The notes: a model not told the origin generated them from the sequence alone. A stretch of DNA of 64,000 bases from Pedobacter nanyangensis (GCF_003313505.1 NZ_QMHO01000006.1:124001-188000); one strand, 5' to 3'; shown: positions 44,444 through 54,718, counted from the first letter of the stretch. Made by a program: numbers and translations.

Positions 44444-44474
44444 AGCCTCGCAGGAACTAAACACCTGCGAGGCT
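44444..44474. terminator. CCTCGCAGG-family palindrome
   Basis: AGCCTCGCAGG (44444-44454) pairs exactly with CCTGCGAGGCT (44464-44474) around nine bases. It lies between convergent genes and can end both transcripts. Confidence 0.65.
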
Positions 44475-44493
44475 CAAAAATTTTCAACTTAGC

Positions 44494-45222
44494 TTACTCG
44501 GCCATGTTATGGTAAACCGCCTGAACGTCATCGTCCTCTTCCAGTTTATCAATCAGCTTCAATACATCTGCCGCTTGTTCTTCGGTTACTTCGTGGTGCG
44601 ACAAAGCAATTCGCTCCAATTTAGAGCTCTTTAGCTCAATGCCCTTTTCTTCCAATGCTTTTTGCAGCGGGCCAAAGTTCTCAAAGGCACCCTGAGCTAC
44701 TACCACATCATTTCCTTCTTCGTCGGCCTCTACATAAAGTTCTTCCAAACCAGCATCAATCAATTCAAACTCTAGCTCTTCCAAATCCAAATCGTCAGTA
44801 GGCACAAACCTGAAAATAGATTTTCGGTTGAATACGAAATCTAAAGAACCGGTTTTACCCAAAGAACCATTGGTTTTATTAAAATAACTGCGAACATTGG
44901 CTACCGTACGGTTGGTGTTATCCGTTGCCGTTTCAATCAATACGGCAACACCATGTGGCGCATAACCTTCGTAAACAATCTCCTCATAATTAGCCATCGA
45001 CTTATCAGAAGCACGCTTAATTGCGGCATCTACCCTATCTTTGGGCATGTTTACGGCCTTGGCGTTTTGGATAGCGGTACGTAAACGGGAGTTGGTTTCT
45101 GGATGTGGGCCACCTTCTTTAACCGCAATTACAATATCCTTACCAATACGGGTAAACTGAACCGCCATTTTGGCCCAACGTTTAAATTTTCTTTCTTTTC
45201 TAAATTCGAATGCTCTTCCCAT
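44494..45222 (-). CDS. YebC/PmpR family regulatory protein
   Basis: A 242-residue member of the YebC family, with the opening MGRAFEFRKERKFKRWAKMA, then VAVKEGG-type and NSRLRTAIQNAKAVNMPKD segments, YEGYAPHGVAVLIE and NRTVANVRSYFNKTNGSLG. The closing region with ALEEKGIELKSSKLERI is typical. Members have been described as transcriptional regulators. Recent work also places YebC-type proteins in translation of proline-rich stretches. Which role applies here cannot be told from sequence. Confidence 0.92.
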   Translation of the reverse strand: MGRAFEFRKERKFKRWAKMAVQFTRIGKDIVIAVKEGGPHPETNSRLRTAIQNAKAVNMPKDRVDAAIKRASDKSMANYEEIVYEGYAPHGVAVLIETATDNTNRTVANVRSYFNKTNGSLGKTGSLDFVFNRKSIFRFVPTDDLDLEELEFELIDAGLEELYVEADEEGNDVVVAQGAFENFGPLQKALEEKGIELKSSKLERIALSHHEVTEEQAADVLKLIDKLEEDDDVQAVYHNMAE

Positions 45223-45335
45223 TATTTTAGTACTTAGTGGTTAGTGGTTAGTAGTTAGTTTTTAGGGACTAGTAGTTAGACAAAAGCCTTATGCCTTACA
45301 CCCTAAATCTTATACCTTACAACCTATACCTTAGT

Positions 45336-46280
45336 TTATTTTTTCAAGTTCGTTAACATATCGGCAGTCATTTTTGCCAAATCAAATTCTGGCTTCCAGC
45401 CCCATTCTTTTTGCGCATAACTGTCGTCAATTGATTTTGGCCAGCTATCCGCTATTTGTTGCCTCGGATCATTTTCGGCATAGTTTAGGTTAAAGCCAGG
45501 AATATGCTTTTTAATTTCGGTGGCCAATACTGCGGGTGTAAAACTTACCCCGGCAAAGTTATAGCTAGAGCGAATGCTCAATTGATCTGCTGGTGCATCC
45601 ATCAATTCAATGGTTCCCCTAATGGCATCGTCCATGTACATCATGGGCAATTCGGTTTCTGCCGATAAAAACGACGCGTAGCTTCCCTTTTTTAAGGCCT
45701 CGTGGAATATGTGCACAGCATAATCGGTAGTGCCGCCGCCTGGTGCAGCCTTCCAGCTGATCAATCCCGGATAACGGATACTTCTTACATCCAAACCGTA
45801 CTTTTGGTGATAATATTCGCACCAACGTTCACCAGCCAGTTTACTGATACCGTAAATGGTGTTAGGGTCCATGGTACAATATTGGGGTGTTTGCTGTTTT
45901 GGAGAATTAGGGCCAAAAACGGCAATGGAGCTTGGCCAATAAACCTTTGCCGTTTTGTATGCCAAAGCAAAATCCAACACGTTTAGCAAACCGTTCATGT
46001 TCAAGTCCCAAGCTAATTTAGGGTTTTGTTCGCCCGTTGCCGAAAGCAGGGCCGCCAACAAATAAACCTGTGTAGGTTGGTACTTTTCAAAAATGGCCTT
46101 TAAAATATCCTTATCCAACACGTTCACAAACTCGAACGGTCCTGCATTTTTAATTTCATAATCCGGACGTCGGATATCACAAGCAATGACATTGTTGCTG
46201 CCATATCCAGCCCGTAAAGCCGTAACCAACTCGGTACCTATCTGCCCATTTGAGCCTAAAACTAATATCTTATCTTTCAT
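45336..46280 (-). CDS. NAD-dependent epimerase/dehydratase, probable SDR-type L-threonine dehydrogenase
   Basis: A 314-residue extended SDR from the ATG at 46280. The NAD-binding GSNGQIGTEL is at 9-18 and the catalytic YxxxK (YGISK) at Tyr143 and Lys147. The segments LLAALLSATGEQNPKLAWDLN, YPGLISWKAAPGGGTTDYAV and ELPMMYMDDAIRGTIELM are typical of the short-chain L-threonine 3-dehydrogenases of Bacteroidota and archaea. The product 2-amino-3-ketobutyrate would be used by Kbl, encoded at 21164-22357. A sugar-nucleotide epimerase is the alternative. Confidence 0.87.
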   Translation of the reverse strand: MKDKILVLGSNGQIGTELVTALRAGYGSNNVIACDIRRPDYEIKNAGPFEFVNVLDKDILKAIFEKYQPTQVYLLAALLSATGEQNPKLAWDLNMNGLLNVLDFALAYKTAKVYWPSSIAVFGPNSPKQQTPQYCTMDPNTIYGISKLAGERWCEYYHQKYGLDVRSIRYPGLISWKAAPGGGTTDYAVHIFHEALKKGSYASFLSAETELPMMYMDDAIRGTIELMDAPADQLSIRSSYNFAGVSFTPAVLATEIKKHIPGFNLNYAENDPRQQIADSWPKSIDDSYAQKEWGWKPEFDLAKMTADMLTNLKK

Positions 46281-46298
46281 GAATAAACTGAAGTTTGA

Positions 46299-46327
46299 CA
46301 AAGGTAAAAAAATGGCTCAAAAGCAAA
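46299..46327 (-). promoter_or_regulatory. Candidate promoter of the SDR gene
   Basis: On the minus strand TTTG (46327-46324), a 17-base spacer and TACCTTTG (46306-46299) fit the TTG-N17-23-TAnnTTTG pattern. The ATG is 18 bases downstream. Confidence 0.5.
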
Positions 46328-46424
46328 TCAAAAAAATGAGTGGAGTTGTGCCTTGCCAATCACGTCTCTGCTATATAAATTACCATCGATTTGTTAATTT
46401 AGCCATAACCAAAATATAATCCTT

Positions 46425-48545
46425 ATGAATAAATTACTATTAACCATTATTACGGCATCAGTATTGTTGTCCTGTAAAGAAAAAGCAAAAGAAGAACCCA
46501 TCGTGTTAAAATATCCCGAAACAAAAAAAGTAGACACTGTTGACACCTACTTTGGAACTGAAGTAAATGATCCTTATCGCTGGTTGGAAGATGATAAATC
46601 TGCCGAAACAGCCGCTTGGGTAAAAGCCGAAAATAAAGTGACTTTTGGCTATCTGGAAAAAATTCCTTTCCGAAAAGAAATGAAGGACCGCTTGGAAAAA
46701 CTCTGGAATTATGAAAAGATTTCGGCCCCTTCACAAGAGGGAAACTATACCTATTACTTTAAGAACAACGGCTTGCAGAACCAATCGGTGATGTACCGAA
46801 AAGACAAAGATGGCAAAGAAGAAGTATTTCTTGATCCCAATACGTTCTCGAAAGATGGTACGACTTCCCTAGCGACCGTCGAGTTTTCCAAAGACGGATC
46901 TTTGGTAGCCTATTCCATTTCGGAAGCTGGCAGCGATTGGAACAAAATCATCATTATGGATGCCCTTAGCAAGAAAAAACTGGAAGCAGAATTGGTAGAC
47001 GTAAAGTTTAGCGGCATTGCCTGGATTGGCAACCAGGGCTTTTATTATTCGAGCTACGACAAACCAAAAGGCAGCCAACTTTCGGCTAAAACCGATCAGC
47101 ATAAATTGTATTTCCACCAATTGGGTACCCACCAAAAAGACGACAAAGTGGTTTTTGGACAGAATGAAAAGCGAAGATATGTAGGTGCAAGCGTTACCGA
47201 AGACGATAGATACCTGGTGATTTCTGCCGCTAACTCTACTTCCGGAAACGAGCTGTATTTTAAAGACCTCAGCATTCCGGATAGCAAAATTGTGAACATC
47301 GTGGATAATTTTGACAGCGATAGTTATATCCTAGATAATGTGGGCACCAAACTATATATCGTGACCAACTTAAAAGCGCCCAACCAAAAACTGGTTACCG
47401 TTGATGCGGCCAGTCCAAAAGCGGCCAATTGGAAAGACTTTATTCCCGAAACCGAAAACGTACTTTCGGTATCTACTGGCGCTGGCTATATTTTTGCCAA
47501 CTACATGAAGGATGCCGTTTCGCAGGTTAAACAATACGATTACGAAGGGAAAATGCTCCGCGAAATTAAACTGCCCGGCTTGGGTACCGCAGGAGGTTTT
47601 GGTGGCAAAAGAAATGACAAGACCCTGTATTATTCCTTCACTAACTACATCACCCCGGGCACTATTTACGCTTTTGAGCCAAAGGACGGAAAATCTGTCG
47701 AGTACCAGAAACCTAAAGTTGATTTTGATGGCACCAGTTATGAAAGCAAGCAGGTTTTCTATACGTCAAAAGATGGCACCAAAGTACCCATGATCATTAC
47801 CTACAAAAAAGGCTTAAAGTTAGATGGGAATAACCCTACCATTCTTTACGGATATGGAGGTTTTAACGTAAGCCTTACGCCAGCGTTCAGCATTTCAAAT
47901 GCGGTGTGGCTGGAACAGGGTGGTGTTTATGCCGTGCCAAATTTACGTGGTGGTGGCGAGTACGGCAAAAAGTGGCATGACGATGGCACCCAAATGAAAA
48001 AACAAAATGTATTTGATGATTTTATTGCAGCGGCAGAATATCTGATTGCCCAAAAATATACTTCATCCGATTACTTGGCCATTCGTGGAGGCTCCAACGG
48101 TGGACTTTTGGTTGGTGCTGCCATGACCCAAAGACCAGCGCTGATGAAGGTAGCCCTTCCGGCGGTAGGCGTGCTGGACATGCTGCGCTACCATACCTTT
48201 ACCGCTGGCGCAGGATGGGCCTACGATTATGGAACCGCCCAAGATTCGAAGGAAATGTTCGAATATCTCATGAAATATTCGCCTGTACATAATGTAAAGG
48301 CTGGCACAAGCTATCCCGCTACCCTGATTACCACCGGCGACCACGATGACCGCGTAGTTCCGGCGCACAGCTTTAAGTTTGCGGCCGAACTACAGGCCAA
48401 ACAAAAAGGCAACCATCCGGTATTAATCCGCATTGAAACCAACGCCGGTCACGGTGCCGGAAAACCAGTATCAAAAACCATAGAGGAAGCTGCGGATATC
48501 CTTTCGTTTACATTGTTTAACATGGGAGTTAGAGAGCTTAAGTAG
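46425..48545 (+). CDS. Prolyl oligopeptidase family serine peptidase (S9A), lipoprotein
   Basis: A 706-residue S9A peptidase that cleaves short peptides after proline. A lipobox (VLLSC) follows the start, so the enzyme is anchored in the envelope. The N-terminal propeller (about 80-420) filters substrate size. The catalytic Ser557 lies in RGGSNGGLL, the Asp in HDDRVVP (about 641-642) and His676 in NAGHGAGK. The opening [28 protein letters not shown] is a POP signature. Length is typical. It stands alone with its own terminator. Confidence 0.95.
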   Translation: MNKLLLTIITASVLLSCKEKAKEEPIVLKYPETKKVDTVDTYFGTEVNDPYRWLEDDKSAETAAWVKAENKVTFGYLEKIPFRKEMKDRLEKLWNYEKISAPSQEGNYTYYFKNNGLQNQSVMYRKDKDGKEEVFLDPNTFSKDGTTSLATVEFSKDGSLVAYSISEAGSDWNKIIIMDALSKKKLEAELVDVKFSGIAWIGNQGFYYSSYDKPKGSQLSAKTDQHKLYFHQLGTHQKDDKVVFGQNEKRRYVGASVTEDDRYLVISAANSTSGNELYFKDLSIPDSKIVNIVDNFDSDSYILDNVGTKLYIVTNLKAPNQKLVTVDAASPKAANWKDFIPETENVLSVSTGAGYIFANYMKDAVSQVKQYDYEGKMLREIKLPGLGTAGGFGGKRNDKTLYYSFTNYITPGTIYAFEPKDGKSVEYQKPKVDFDGTSYESKQVFYTSKDGTKVPMIITYKKGLKLDGNNPTILYGYGGFNVSLTPAFSISNAVWLEQGGVYAVPNLRGGGEYGKKWHDDGTQMKKQNVFDDFIAAAEYLIAQKYTSSDYLAIRGGSNGGLLVGAAMTQRPALMKVALPAVGVLDMLRYHTFTAGAGWAYDYGTAQDSKEMFEYLMKYSPVHNVKAGTSYPATLITTGDHDDRVVPAHSFKFAAELQAKQKGNHPVLIRIETNAGHGAGKPVSKTIEEAADILSFTLFNMGVRELK

Positions 48546-48565
48546 TTTTATTTTCAAAATTCTTC

Positions 48566-48597
48566 AAAGGGCATAGGTTCATTCCTATGCCTTTTTT
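48566..48597 (+). terminator. Rho-independent terminator of the prolyl oligopeptidase gene
   Basis: AAAGGGCATAGG (48566-48577) pairs with CCTATGCCTTTT (48584-48595), with one G-T wobble, around a six-base loop and a run of six T. Confidence 0.85.
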
Positions 48598-48804
48598 ATT
48601 TAAAGATAATCACCAAGCAGCCTACAAATCATTTTGCACAGCATCAACATCGAAATCATTTTTTATTAGTCTATTCCCTTTTCCATCATATCATTTCGAT
48701 ATATTTTCCTAATATTAATTTTAGTTATCTTTATTCTTAAATATTGTAAGATTTATTTCGTTTCACTTAAAAGCCACTATAAATAAAATTATCTAAACCC
48801 AACA

Positions 48805-49899
48805 ATGAACAAAAGCAAATCAAAAGCCGGATTCTATCTTCTCTTCCTACTGTTCCTAGTCCTATTTAAGCCCGTTGCAGCTCAAAAACTGGTTTTCCAA
48901 GATGCAAGCCATTTTTACCTTTATGGCAAAGCCGAAAATACGCCCAACGCCTACCACCGCATTGACACCGCTAAATACAGTGATCTTCCGCCAGTAGTAA
49001 AACAGTTGCTCACCAATTCGGCGGGGCTGGCCATTTGCTTCAAAACCAACAGCACAGCTATTGGGGCCAAATGGTGCGTAACAGACAAGAAACCAGGGAA
49101 CAACATGACACATATTGCCCAAAAAGGCTTAGATCTTTACATTAAAAAAGACGGAAAATGGCAATTTGCCGGAGTTGGTAGGCCCAGCGCTACCTGCAAT
49201 GAATTTACCATTGCCAAAAACATGGACAACAGCGAAAAGGAATGTATGCTCTTTTTACCGCTATATGATGAACTGAAAAGCCTGGAAATTGGTACTGCCG
49301 AAGGCAGTAAAATCGTGGGCATTGAAAACCCGTTCAGAAAAAAGATTGTGATTTATGGCTCCAGCATAGTGCATGGCGCAGCCGCAAGCAGGCCCGGCAT
49401 GGCCTATCCTACCATGCTTTCCCGAAAAACAGGCCTATACTTTATGAACCTGGGCATTAGCGGCAATGCAAAAATGGAAAAAGCGGCCGCCAGAATGGTA
49501 AGCGATATAAAAGCCGATGCCTTCATTTTAGATTGTATTCCAAATCCATCGCCAGAACAAATTAAGGAAAGAGCCGAATATTTTGTTAAAACCATTAGGG
49601 AAAAACACCCCAAAGCACCTATCATCATAATCCAAACCATTATTAGGGAGCATAGCTATTTTGACTTAACCGTACAAAGTCATGTTAAAAAACAGAACGA
49701 AGAAATTACGGCGGCATTTAACCGTTTAAAAAATGCCGGAATGAAAGATATTTACCTCATTACCTCCGAAAAACTATTGGGTGACGACCATGATGCCACT
49801 ACCGACGGGACCCATCCCAGCGATCTTGGTTTTTATAGAATGACGGAGCAACTGGCACCGAAAATCACCAACATCCTTGCTCAATACCTAATCAAATAA
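48805..49899 (+). CDS. SGNH/GDSL hydrolase with N-terminal GxDLY domain
   Basis: A 364-residue secreted protein (signal about 1-26, ending KPVAAQ). The first 170 residues form the beta-sandwich domain that carries GLDLYIKKDGKWQFAG. The SGNH domain follows: block I YGSSIVHGAAAS (Tyr184 to Ser187), block III GISGNAKME, and block V DGTHPSDLG (Asp334, His337). Such enzymes are probably carbohydrate esterases in Bacteroidota, but the substrate is unknown. It stands apart from the cluster that starts 137 bases downstream. Confidence 0.85.
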   Translation: MNKSKSKAGFYLLFLLFLVLFKPVAAQKLVFQDASHFYLYGKAENTPNAYHRIDTAKYSDLPPVVKQLLTNSAGLAICFKTNSTAIGAKWCVTDKKPGNNMTHIAQKGLDLYIKKDGKWQFAGVGRPSATCNEFTIAKNMDNSEKECMLFLPLYDELKSLEIGTAEGSKIVGIENPFRKKIVIYGSSIVHGAAASRPGMAYPTMLSRKTGLYFMNLGISGNAKMEKAAARMVSDIKADAFILDCIPNPSPEQIKERAEYFVKTIREKHPKAPIIIIQTIIREHSYFDLTVQSHVKKQNEEITAAFNRLKNAGMKDIYLITSEKLLGDDHDATTDGTHPSDLGFYRMTEQLAPKITNILAQYLIK

Positions 49900-50036
49900 G
49901 TGCTAAAATAGTACGATTTGTTACCAACATTGTACCAAATTCATAACAGATATTGACTTACTAATTTTAAATCACTATAATTACCTAATTTTATATAGTG
50001 TAAAAAACACACTTAGAACCAATATATACCAGTAAT

Positions 50037-50621
50037 ATGGACAGAAGAGAAGCACTCAGAAATGTAGCTATATTGTTAGGAACGGCTATTTCCGCTGGAA
50101 CAACAGACATCTTGTTCAGTAGCTACACCCTACCAGAAAGTGAAAAAAATGCGGTCAATTTTAGCGCAGAGCAGCTCAAAACGCTCACCGAAATAGCCGA
50201 CGTCATTATCCCTACCACCAAGTCATCTGGAGGAGCCAAAGCTGCGGGAGTTGGTAAATTTATACCAATGATGATCACCGATTGCTATCCGGCAAAACAA
50301 CAGCAATCTTTCTACAACGGACTGGCTGCTTTTGAGGCACGTACCAAAAAAACTTATGGCAAAAGTTTCGCCCTAATTCCACTGGCAGAGCGCAGGAAAA
50401 TGCTAACTACCCTGAGACAGGAAACCTTGGATCAAAAAACCAACAAAATCCCTGAAAAAGTTGACCTTGCTTATTTCTTTACTACCGTAAGAGACCTTAC
50501 TTCTTTGGGATATTTTTCTTCAGAAATTGGCTGCACCAAAGCCCGCGAGTATGTGCTCATCCCAGGCAGTTACGATGGTGCCTACCCACTTAAACCAGGC
50601 CAAAAATCTTGGGCAACCTAA
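50037..50621 (+). CDS. Gluconate 2-dehydrogenase subunit 3-like protein (small subunit of a membrane/periplasmic GMC dehydrogenase)
   Basis: A 194-residue protein with a twin-arginine-like N-terminus (DRREALRNVAILLG). The body has the family segments FSAEQLKTLTEIADVIIPTT, AAGVGKFIPMMITDCY and LTSLGYFSSEIG. In known enzymes (gluconate dehydrogenase, lactose/glucoside 3-dehydrogenase LacC of Caulobacter) this subunit is exported by Tat and carries the catalytic partner with it. The next gene encodes that partner, which has no signal of its own. The two genes are 35 bases apart. Confidence 0.9.
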   Translation: MDRREALRNVAILLGTAISAGTTDILFSSYTLPESEKNAVNFSAEQLKTLTEIADVIIPTTKSSGGAKAAGVGKFIPMMITDCYPAKQQQSFYNGLAAFEARTKKTYGKSFALIPLAERRKMLTTLRQETLDQKTNKIPEKVDLAYFFTTVRDLTSLGYFSSEIGCTKAREYVLIPGSYDGAYPLKPGQKSWAT

Positions 50622-50656
50622 AAACCTCTTTTTTCCCTAAACAAAACACAAAAACA

Positions 50657-52360
50657 ATGAACTTAAATATAAATTTAAAAGCCGAAAACACTTATGATGC
50701 CATCGTAGTGGGTTCAGGTATCAGTGGTGGTTGGGCCGCTAAGGAACTTACCGAAAAGGGCTTGAAAGTATTGTTGCTCGAAAGAGGAATGAATATTGAA
50801 CACATCAAAGACTACGACTCTGCGATGAAAAACCCTTGGGACATTAAACACGCAGGAAGGCTGACCGAAGAAATGAAGAGAACCCATCCGGTGCAAAAAA
50901 GAGATTACCCCTACAACGAAGCTACAGAGAAATGGTGGGTAAACGATCTGGAATGTCCATACACCGAAGTAAAAAGATTTGACTGGTACAGGGGCTTCCA
51001 CGTAGGCGGAAAATCCCTCATGTGGGGCCGCCAAAGCTATCGTTTAGGCGATCTTAACTTTTCTGAAAATGCTAAAGACGGTTTCGGGAACGACTGGCCA
51101 ATCCGATATAAGGATTTATCCCCTTGGTACGATTACGTAGAGAAATTTGCGGGCATCAGCGGCCAAAACGAAGGCCTGCACGAAGTATTGCCCGATGGGC
51201 ATTTCCTACCTCCAATGGACCTCAACATTGTGGAGAAATCCGTAAAAGAGAGCATCAAGCAAAAATGGGGCAACGAACGCCTATTGACCATTGGCCGTAC
51301 CGCAAACCTAACGGTGCCTCACAATGGCCGCGGCAGTTGTCAATACCGCAACTTGTGTAGTCGCGGCTGCCCATTTGGCGCTTATTTTAGCACGCAATCC
51401 TCTACCCTACCAGCCGCAATGGATACGGGCAACCTTACCCTAAGGCCTTACTCCATTGTAAACCATATTATTTACGACAAAGACACCAAAAAGGCAAAAG
51501 GTGTAATGGTAATTGATGCGTTAACCAACAAAACGATGGAGTTTTACTCGAAAATCATCTTTGTTAACGGCTCAACTTTAGGCACTACCTTTATTTTATT
51601 AAACTCCACTTCCGATGCCCATCCCAACGGTTTAGGAAATGCCAGCGGACAATTGGGCCATAACTTAATGGACCACCACTTCCGTTGTGGTGCCAATGGC
51701 GATTTCGATGGCTTTGATAAGTTTTACACCTATGGCCGACGCGCCAATGGTTTCTACGTGCCTCGTTTCAGAAACGTTGGAAAAGATAAACGCGATTACC
51801 TACGTGGCTTTGGCTACCAAGGCAGTGCATCCAGACAAAACTGGCAAAACGATATTGCCGAGCTATCATTTGGTGCCGATTTTAAGGAAAAAATGACCAG
51901 GCCAGGCAAATGGAGAATGGGATTTGGCGGTTTCGGCGAAATGTTGCCGTACTATGAAAACCGTGTGTATATCGATCATTCGAAAAAAGACAAATGGGGA
52001 CAATCTGTACTGGCCATTGATTGCGAATACAAGGAGAATGAAAAGAAAATGCGTATTGATATGATGAATGATGCCGCCGAAATGCTGGAAGCTGCAGGGG
52101 CCAAAAACATCAAAACCTACGACAATGATTGTTATCCGGGTATGGCTATCCACGAAATGGGCACCGCCAGAATGGGCAAGGATCCAAAAACATCGGTGCT
52201 AAATGAATGGAACCAAGTACACGAAGTGAAAAATGTTTTTGTTACCGATGGTGCTTCAATGCCATCCATTGGCTGCCAAAATCCATCACTCACTTTTATG
52301 GCCCTAACCGCCCGCGCTGCTGATCACGCGGTTAACGAATTGAAAAAAGGAAACCTTTAA
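50657..52360 (+). CDS. GMC family FAD-dependent oxidoreductase, probable glucoside 3-dehydrogenase catalytic subunit
   Basis: A 567-residue flavoprotein from the ATG at 50657. The FAD motif VVGSGISGGWAAKEL (Gly19, Gly21, Gly24) sits at the N-terminus without a signal peptide. A cysteine group CQYRNLCSRGC (Cys228, Cys234, Cys238) matches the iron-sulphur loop of three-subunit sugar dehydrogenases. The C-terminal HEMGTARMG (His499) and GCQNPSLTFMALTARAADH are the GMC active-site side. With the small subunit upstream and a cytochrome c downstream it resembles the LacA subunit that oxidises glucosides at C3. Oxidation of another sugar is possible. Confidence 0.9.
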   Translation: MNLNINLKAENTYDAIVVGSGISGGWAAKELTEKGLKVLLLERGMNIEHIKDYDSAMKNPWDIKHAGRLTEEMKRTHPVQKRDYPYNEATEKWWVNDLECPYTEVKRFDWYRGFHVGGKSLMWGRQSYRLGDLNFSENAKDGFGNDWPIRYKDLSPWYDYVEKFAGISGQNEGLHEVLPDGHFLPPMDLNIVEKSVKESIKQKWGNERLLTIGRTANLTVPHNGRGSCQYRNLCSRGCPFGAYFSTQSSTLPAAMDTGNLTLRPYSIVNHIIYDKDTKKAKGVMVIDALTNKTMEFYSKIIFVNGSTLGTTFILLNSTSDAHPNGLGNASGQLGHNLMDHHFRCGANGDFDGFDKFYTYGRRANGFYVPRFRNVGKDKRDYLRGFGYQGSASRQNWQNDIAELSFGADFKEKMTRPGKWRMGFGGFGEMLPYYENRVYIDHSKKDKWGQSVLAIDCEYKENEKKMRIDMMNDAAEMLEAAGAKNIKTYDNDCYPGMAIHEMGTARMGKDPKTSVLNEWNQVHEVKNVFVTDGASMPSIGCQNPSLTFMALTARAADHAVNELKKGNL

Positions 52361-52449
52361 TAAGTTTTAAGTAGTAGGTTATAAGTTTTAAGTTGAATCT
52401 GCCAAATGCAACGTAAAACTTATTACTTATCACCTACAACCTTCGAATT

Positions 52450-53607
52450 ATGAGACAAAAAATAAGAATGGGCATGATAGGTGGTGGCAAAGATGCGTTC
52501 ATCGGCGCTGTACACCGCATTGCCGCCAATATGGACGGATTGATTGAGCTTTGCTGCGGCGCACTAAGTATCCATCCAGAAACTGCCATTGAATCGGGAA
52601 AGATGTTATTCCTCCCAGAAAACAGAACTTACCTGAGCTATGAAGAAATGATCAAAAAAGAAAGTGCACTCCCTGAAAATGAAAGGATTCACTTTGTGAC
52701 TATTGTAACGCCCAACTTTGCCCACTTTGCCCCGGCAATGATGGCCCTAGAGCACGGCTTTAACGTAGTAATCGAAAAACCTATGACTTTAACTTTGGAA
52801 GAAGCCAAACAGCTGCAACAAAAAGTGGAAGAAACTGGACTTACCCTATGCCTTACCCACACCTATTCAGGCTATCCAATGGTAAAACAGGCCAAAGAAA
52901 TGGTTAAAGAAGGTGCTTTAGGTAAGATCAGAAAAATCATTGTAGAATATCCTCAAGGTTGGTTAAGCACCTTGAGCGAAAGAGAGGGAAATGCCCAGGC
53001 CGCTTGGCGAACCGACCCTAAAAAATCGGGAAAAAGTGGTTGCATTGGCGACATTGGTACTCATGCGGCACATTTAGCAGAATATATTTCGGGACTAAAA
53101 ATTACTCAAATTTGTGCCGACTTAAATATTGTGGTAGAAGGAAGAACCATTGACGATGATGGCAACATCCTGCTGAAATTTGACAATGGTGCAAATGGCG
53201 TGCTAATTGCCTCGCAAATAGCGGCGGGCGAAGAAAATGCCCTTAATATCAGAATTTATGGCGAAAAAGGTGGCTTGGAGTGGTTCCAGCACGAGCCTAA
53301 TACCCTGCTGGTAAAATGGTTAAATAAACCTACCGAAATTTATAGGGCCGGGAGTGGCTATTTGGGCGATTTTGCCAAGCACAATACCCGTACCCCGGGA
53401 GGGCATCCGGAGGGTTTGTTGGAGGCTTTTGCCAATATCTACAGAAATTTTGCCCTTACTTTAAACGCCAAGCTCAACAACGAACAACCTACCCCACAAA
53501 TGTTGGATTTCCCTAACGTTTACGATGGTGTAAGAGGCATGGCACTCATTGAAAATGCCGTAGCATCGAGCGAGTCGACGCAAAAATGGCATGATTTTAT
53601 AGTTTAG
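52450..53607 (+). CDS. Gfo/Idh/MocA family oxidoreductase (cytoplasmic)
   Basis: A 385-residue NAD(P)-dependent sugar dehydrogenase. The nucleotide-binding opening is IRMGMIGGGKDAFIGAVHR and the conserved EKP motif (Lys110) follows in FNVVIEKPMTLT. The second half has the open beta-sheet domain (DIGTHAAHLAEYISGL, HPEGLLEAFANIYRNF). No signal peptide, so it works in the cytoplasm. In a 3-keto-glycoside pathway it would reduce 3-keto-glucose, or oxidise a related sugar. This is inferred from the neighbours. Confidence 0.9.
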   Translation: MRQKIRMGMIGGGKDAFIGAVHRIAANMDGLIELCCGALSIHPETAIESGKMLFLPENRTYLSYEEMIKKESALPENERIHFVTIVTPNFAHFAPAMMALEHGFNVVIEKPMTLTLEEAKQLQQKVEETGLTLCLTHTYSGYPMVKQAKEMVKEGALGKIRKIIVEYPQGWLSTLSEREGNAQAAWRTDPKKSGKSGCIGDIGTHAAHLAEYISGLKITQICADLNIVVEGRTIDDDGNILLKFDNGANGVLIASQIAAGEENALNIRIYGEKGGLEWFQHEPNTLLVKWLNKPTEIYRAGSGYLGDFAKHNTRTPGGHPEGLLEAFANIYRNFALTLNAKLNNEQPTPQMLDFPNVYDGVRGMALIENAVASSESTQKWHDFIV

Positions 53608-53615
53608 TTAATACA

Positions 53616-54668
53616 ATGACAACAATACAAGGACCTGCAGTATTTTTAGCACAGTTTATCAGTGACCAAACCCCATTCAATTCGCTTGATTCGATTTGTA
53701 AATGGGCCGCTGATTTAGGTTTCAAAGGCATCCAAATGCCTACCTTGGACCCTAGGTTTATTGACTTGAAACTGGCCGCAGAAAGCAAAACCTACGCCGA
53801 TGAACTGAGCGGCAAGGTGGCTGCACATGGCCTAAAAATTACCGAGCTTTCCACGCATTTGCAGGGTCAGCTGGTAGCAGTTCACCCCGCGTACAACGAA
53901 TTATTTGATGCCTTTGCGGCCCCTGAAGTTAAAAACAATCCCAAGGCACGTACGGAGTGGGCTGTACAGCAGCTTAAATATGCTGCAAAGGCTTCCCAAA
54001 ACTTGGGATTAAATGCACATGCTACCTTTAGCGGCTCATTATTATGGCAATTTTTTCACCCTTGGCCACAACGTCCGGAGGGCCTCGTTGATGAAGCTTT
54101 TACCGAACTAGCTAAACGTTGGCTCCCTATCTTAAATGCGTTTGATGAGGCCGGTGTTGATGTTTGCTATGAAATCCATCCGGGAGAAGACCTGTTTGAT
54201 GGCATTACTTATGAGATGTTCCTGGACAAAGTGAACCAACATCCAAGGGCTTGCTTGCTATATGATCCATCGCACTTTGTGCTACAGCAACTGGACTATA
54301 TTCAGTATATCGATCTTTACCACGAAAGAATCAAGGCCTTTCACGTCAAAGATGCCGAGTTTAATCCAACGGGAAGGCAAGGAACCTTTGGCGGCTACCA
54401 AAGCTGGGCCAACCGGGCAGGCCGCTATCGCTCACCAGGCGATGGCCAGGTAGATTTCAAAACCATTTTCAGCAAATTGGCACAGTACGATTTCAAGGGC
54501 TGGGCCGTTATGGAATGGGAATGTTGCATTAAAAACCAAGAAGATGGAGCGCGTGAAGGTGCTGCATTCATTCAAAAAAACATCATTAACGTTACCCAAA
54601 AAGCGTTTGACGATTTTGCCGCTTCTGGAAGCGACACCGCATTTAACAAAAAAATACTCGGCATTTAA
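53616..54668 (+). CDS. Sugar phosphate isomerase/epimerase family TIM barrel (cytoplasmic)
   Basis: A 350-residue AP-endonuclease-2/IolE-like TIM barrel. Metal-ligand segments are visible: CYEIHPGEDLFD (Glu), LLYDPSHFVLQQLD (Asp, His), AFHVKDAEF (His) and WAVMEWECC (Glu). It has no signal peptide and follows the Gfo/Idh gene by eight bases, so the pair is surely co-transcribed. It could isomerise or epimerise a keto-sugar made by its partner. Family members also include 3-keto-glycoside lyases, so lysis is an alternative. Confidence 0.88.
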   Translation: MTTIQGPAVFLAQFISDQTPFNSLDSICKWAADLGFKGIQMPTLDPRFIDLKLAAESKTYADELSGKVAAHGLKITELSTHLQGQLVAVHPAYNELFDAFAAPEVKNNPKARTEWAVQQLKYAAKASQNLGLNAHATFSGSLLWQFFHPWPQRPEGLVDEAFTELAKRWLPILNAFDEAGVDVCYEIHPGEDLFDGITYEMFLDKVNQHPRACLLYDPSHFVLQQLDYIQYIDLYHERIKAFHVKDAEFNPTGRQGTFGGYQSWANRAGRYRSPGDGQVDFKTIFSKLAQYDFKGWAVMEWECCIKNQEDGAREGAAFIQKNIINVTQKAFDDFAASGSDTAFNKKILGI

Positions 54669-54718
54669 GCTTTTAATTTTTGACTTTTAACTTAACACCC
54701 CCTAATACAAAACACAAC

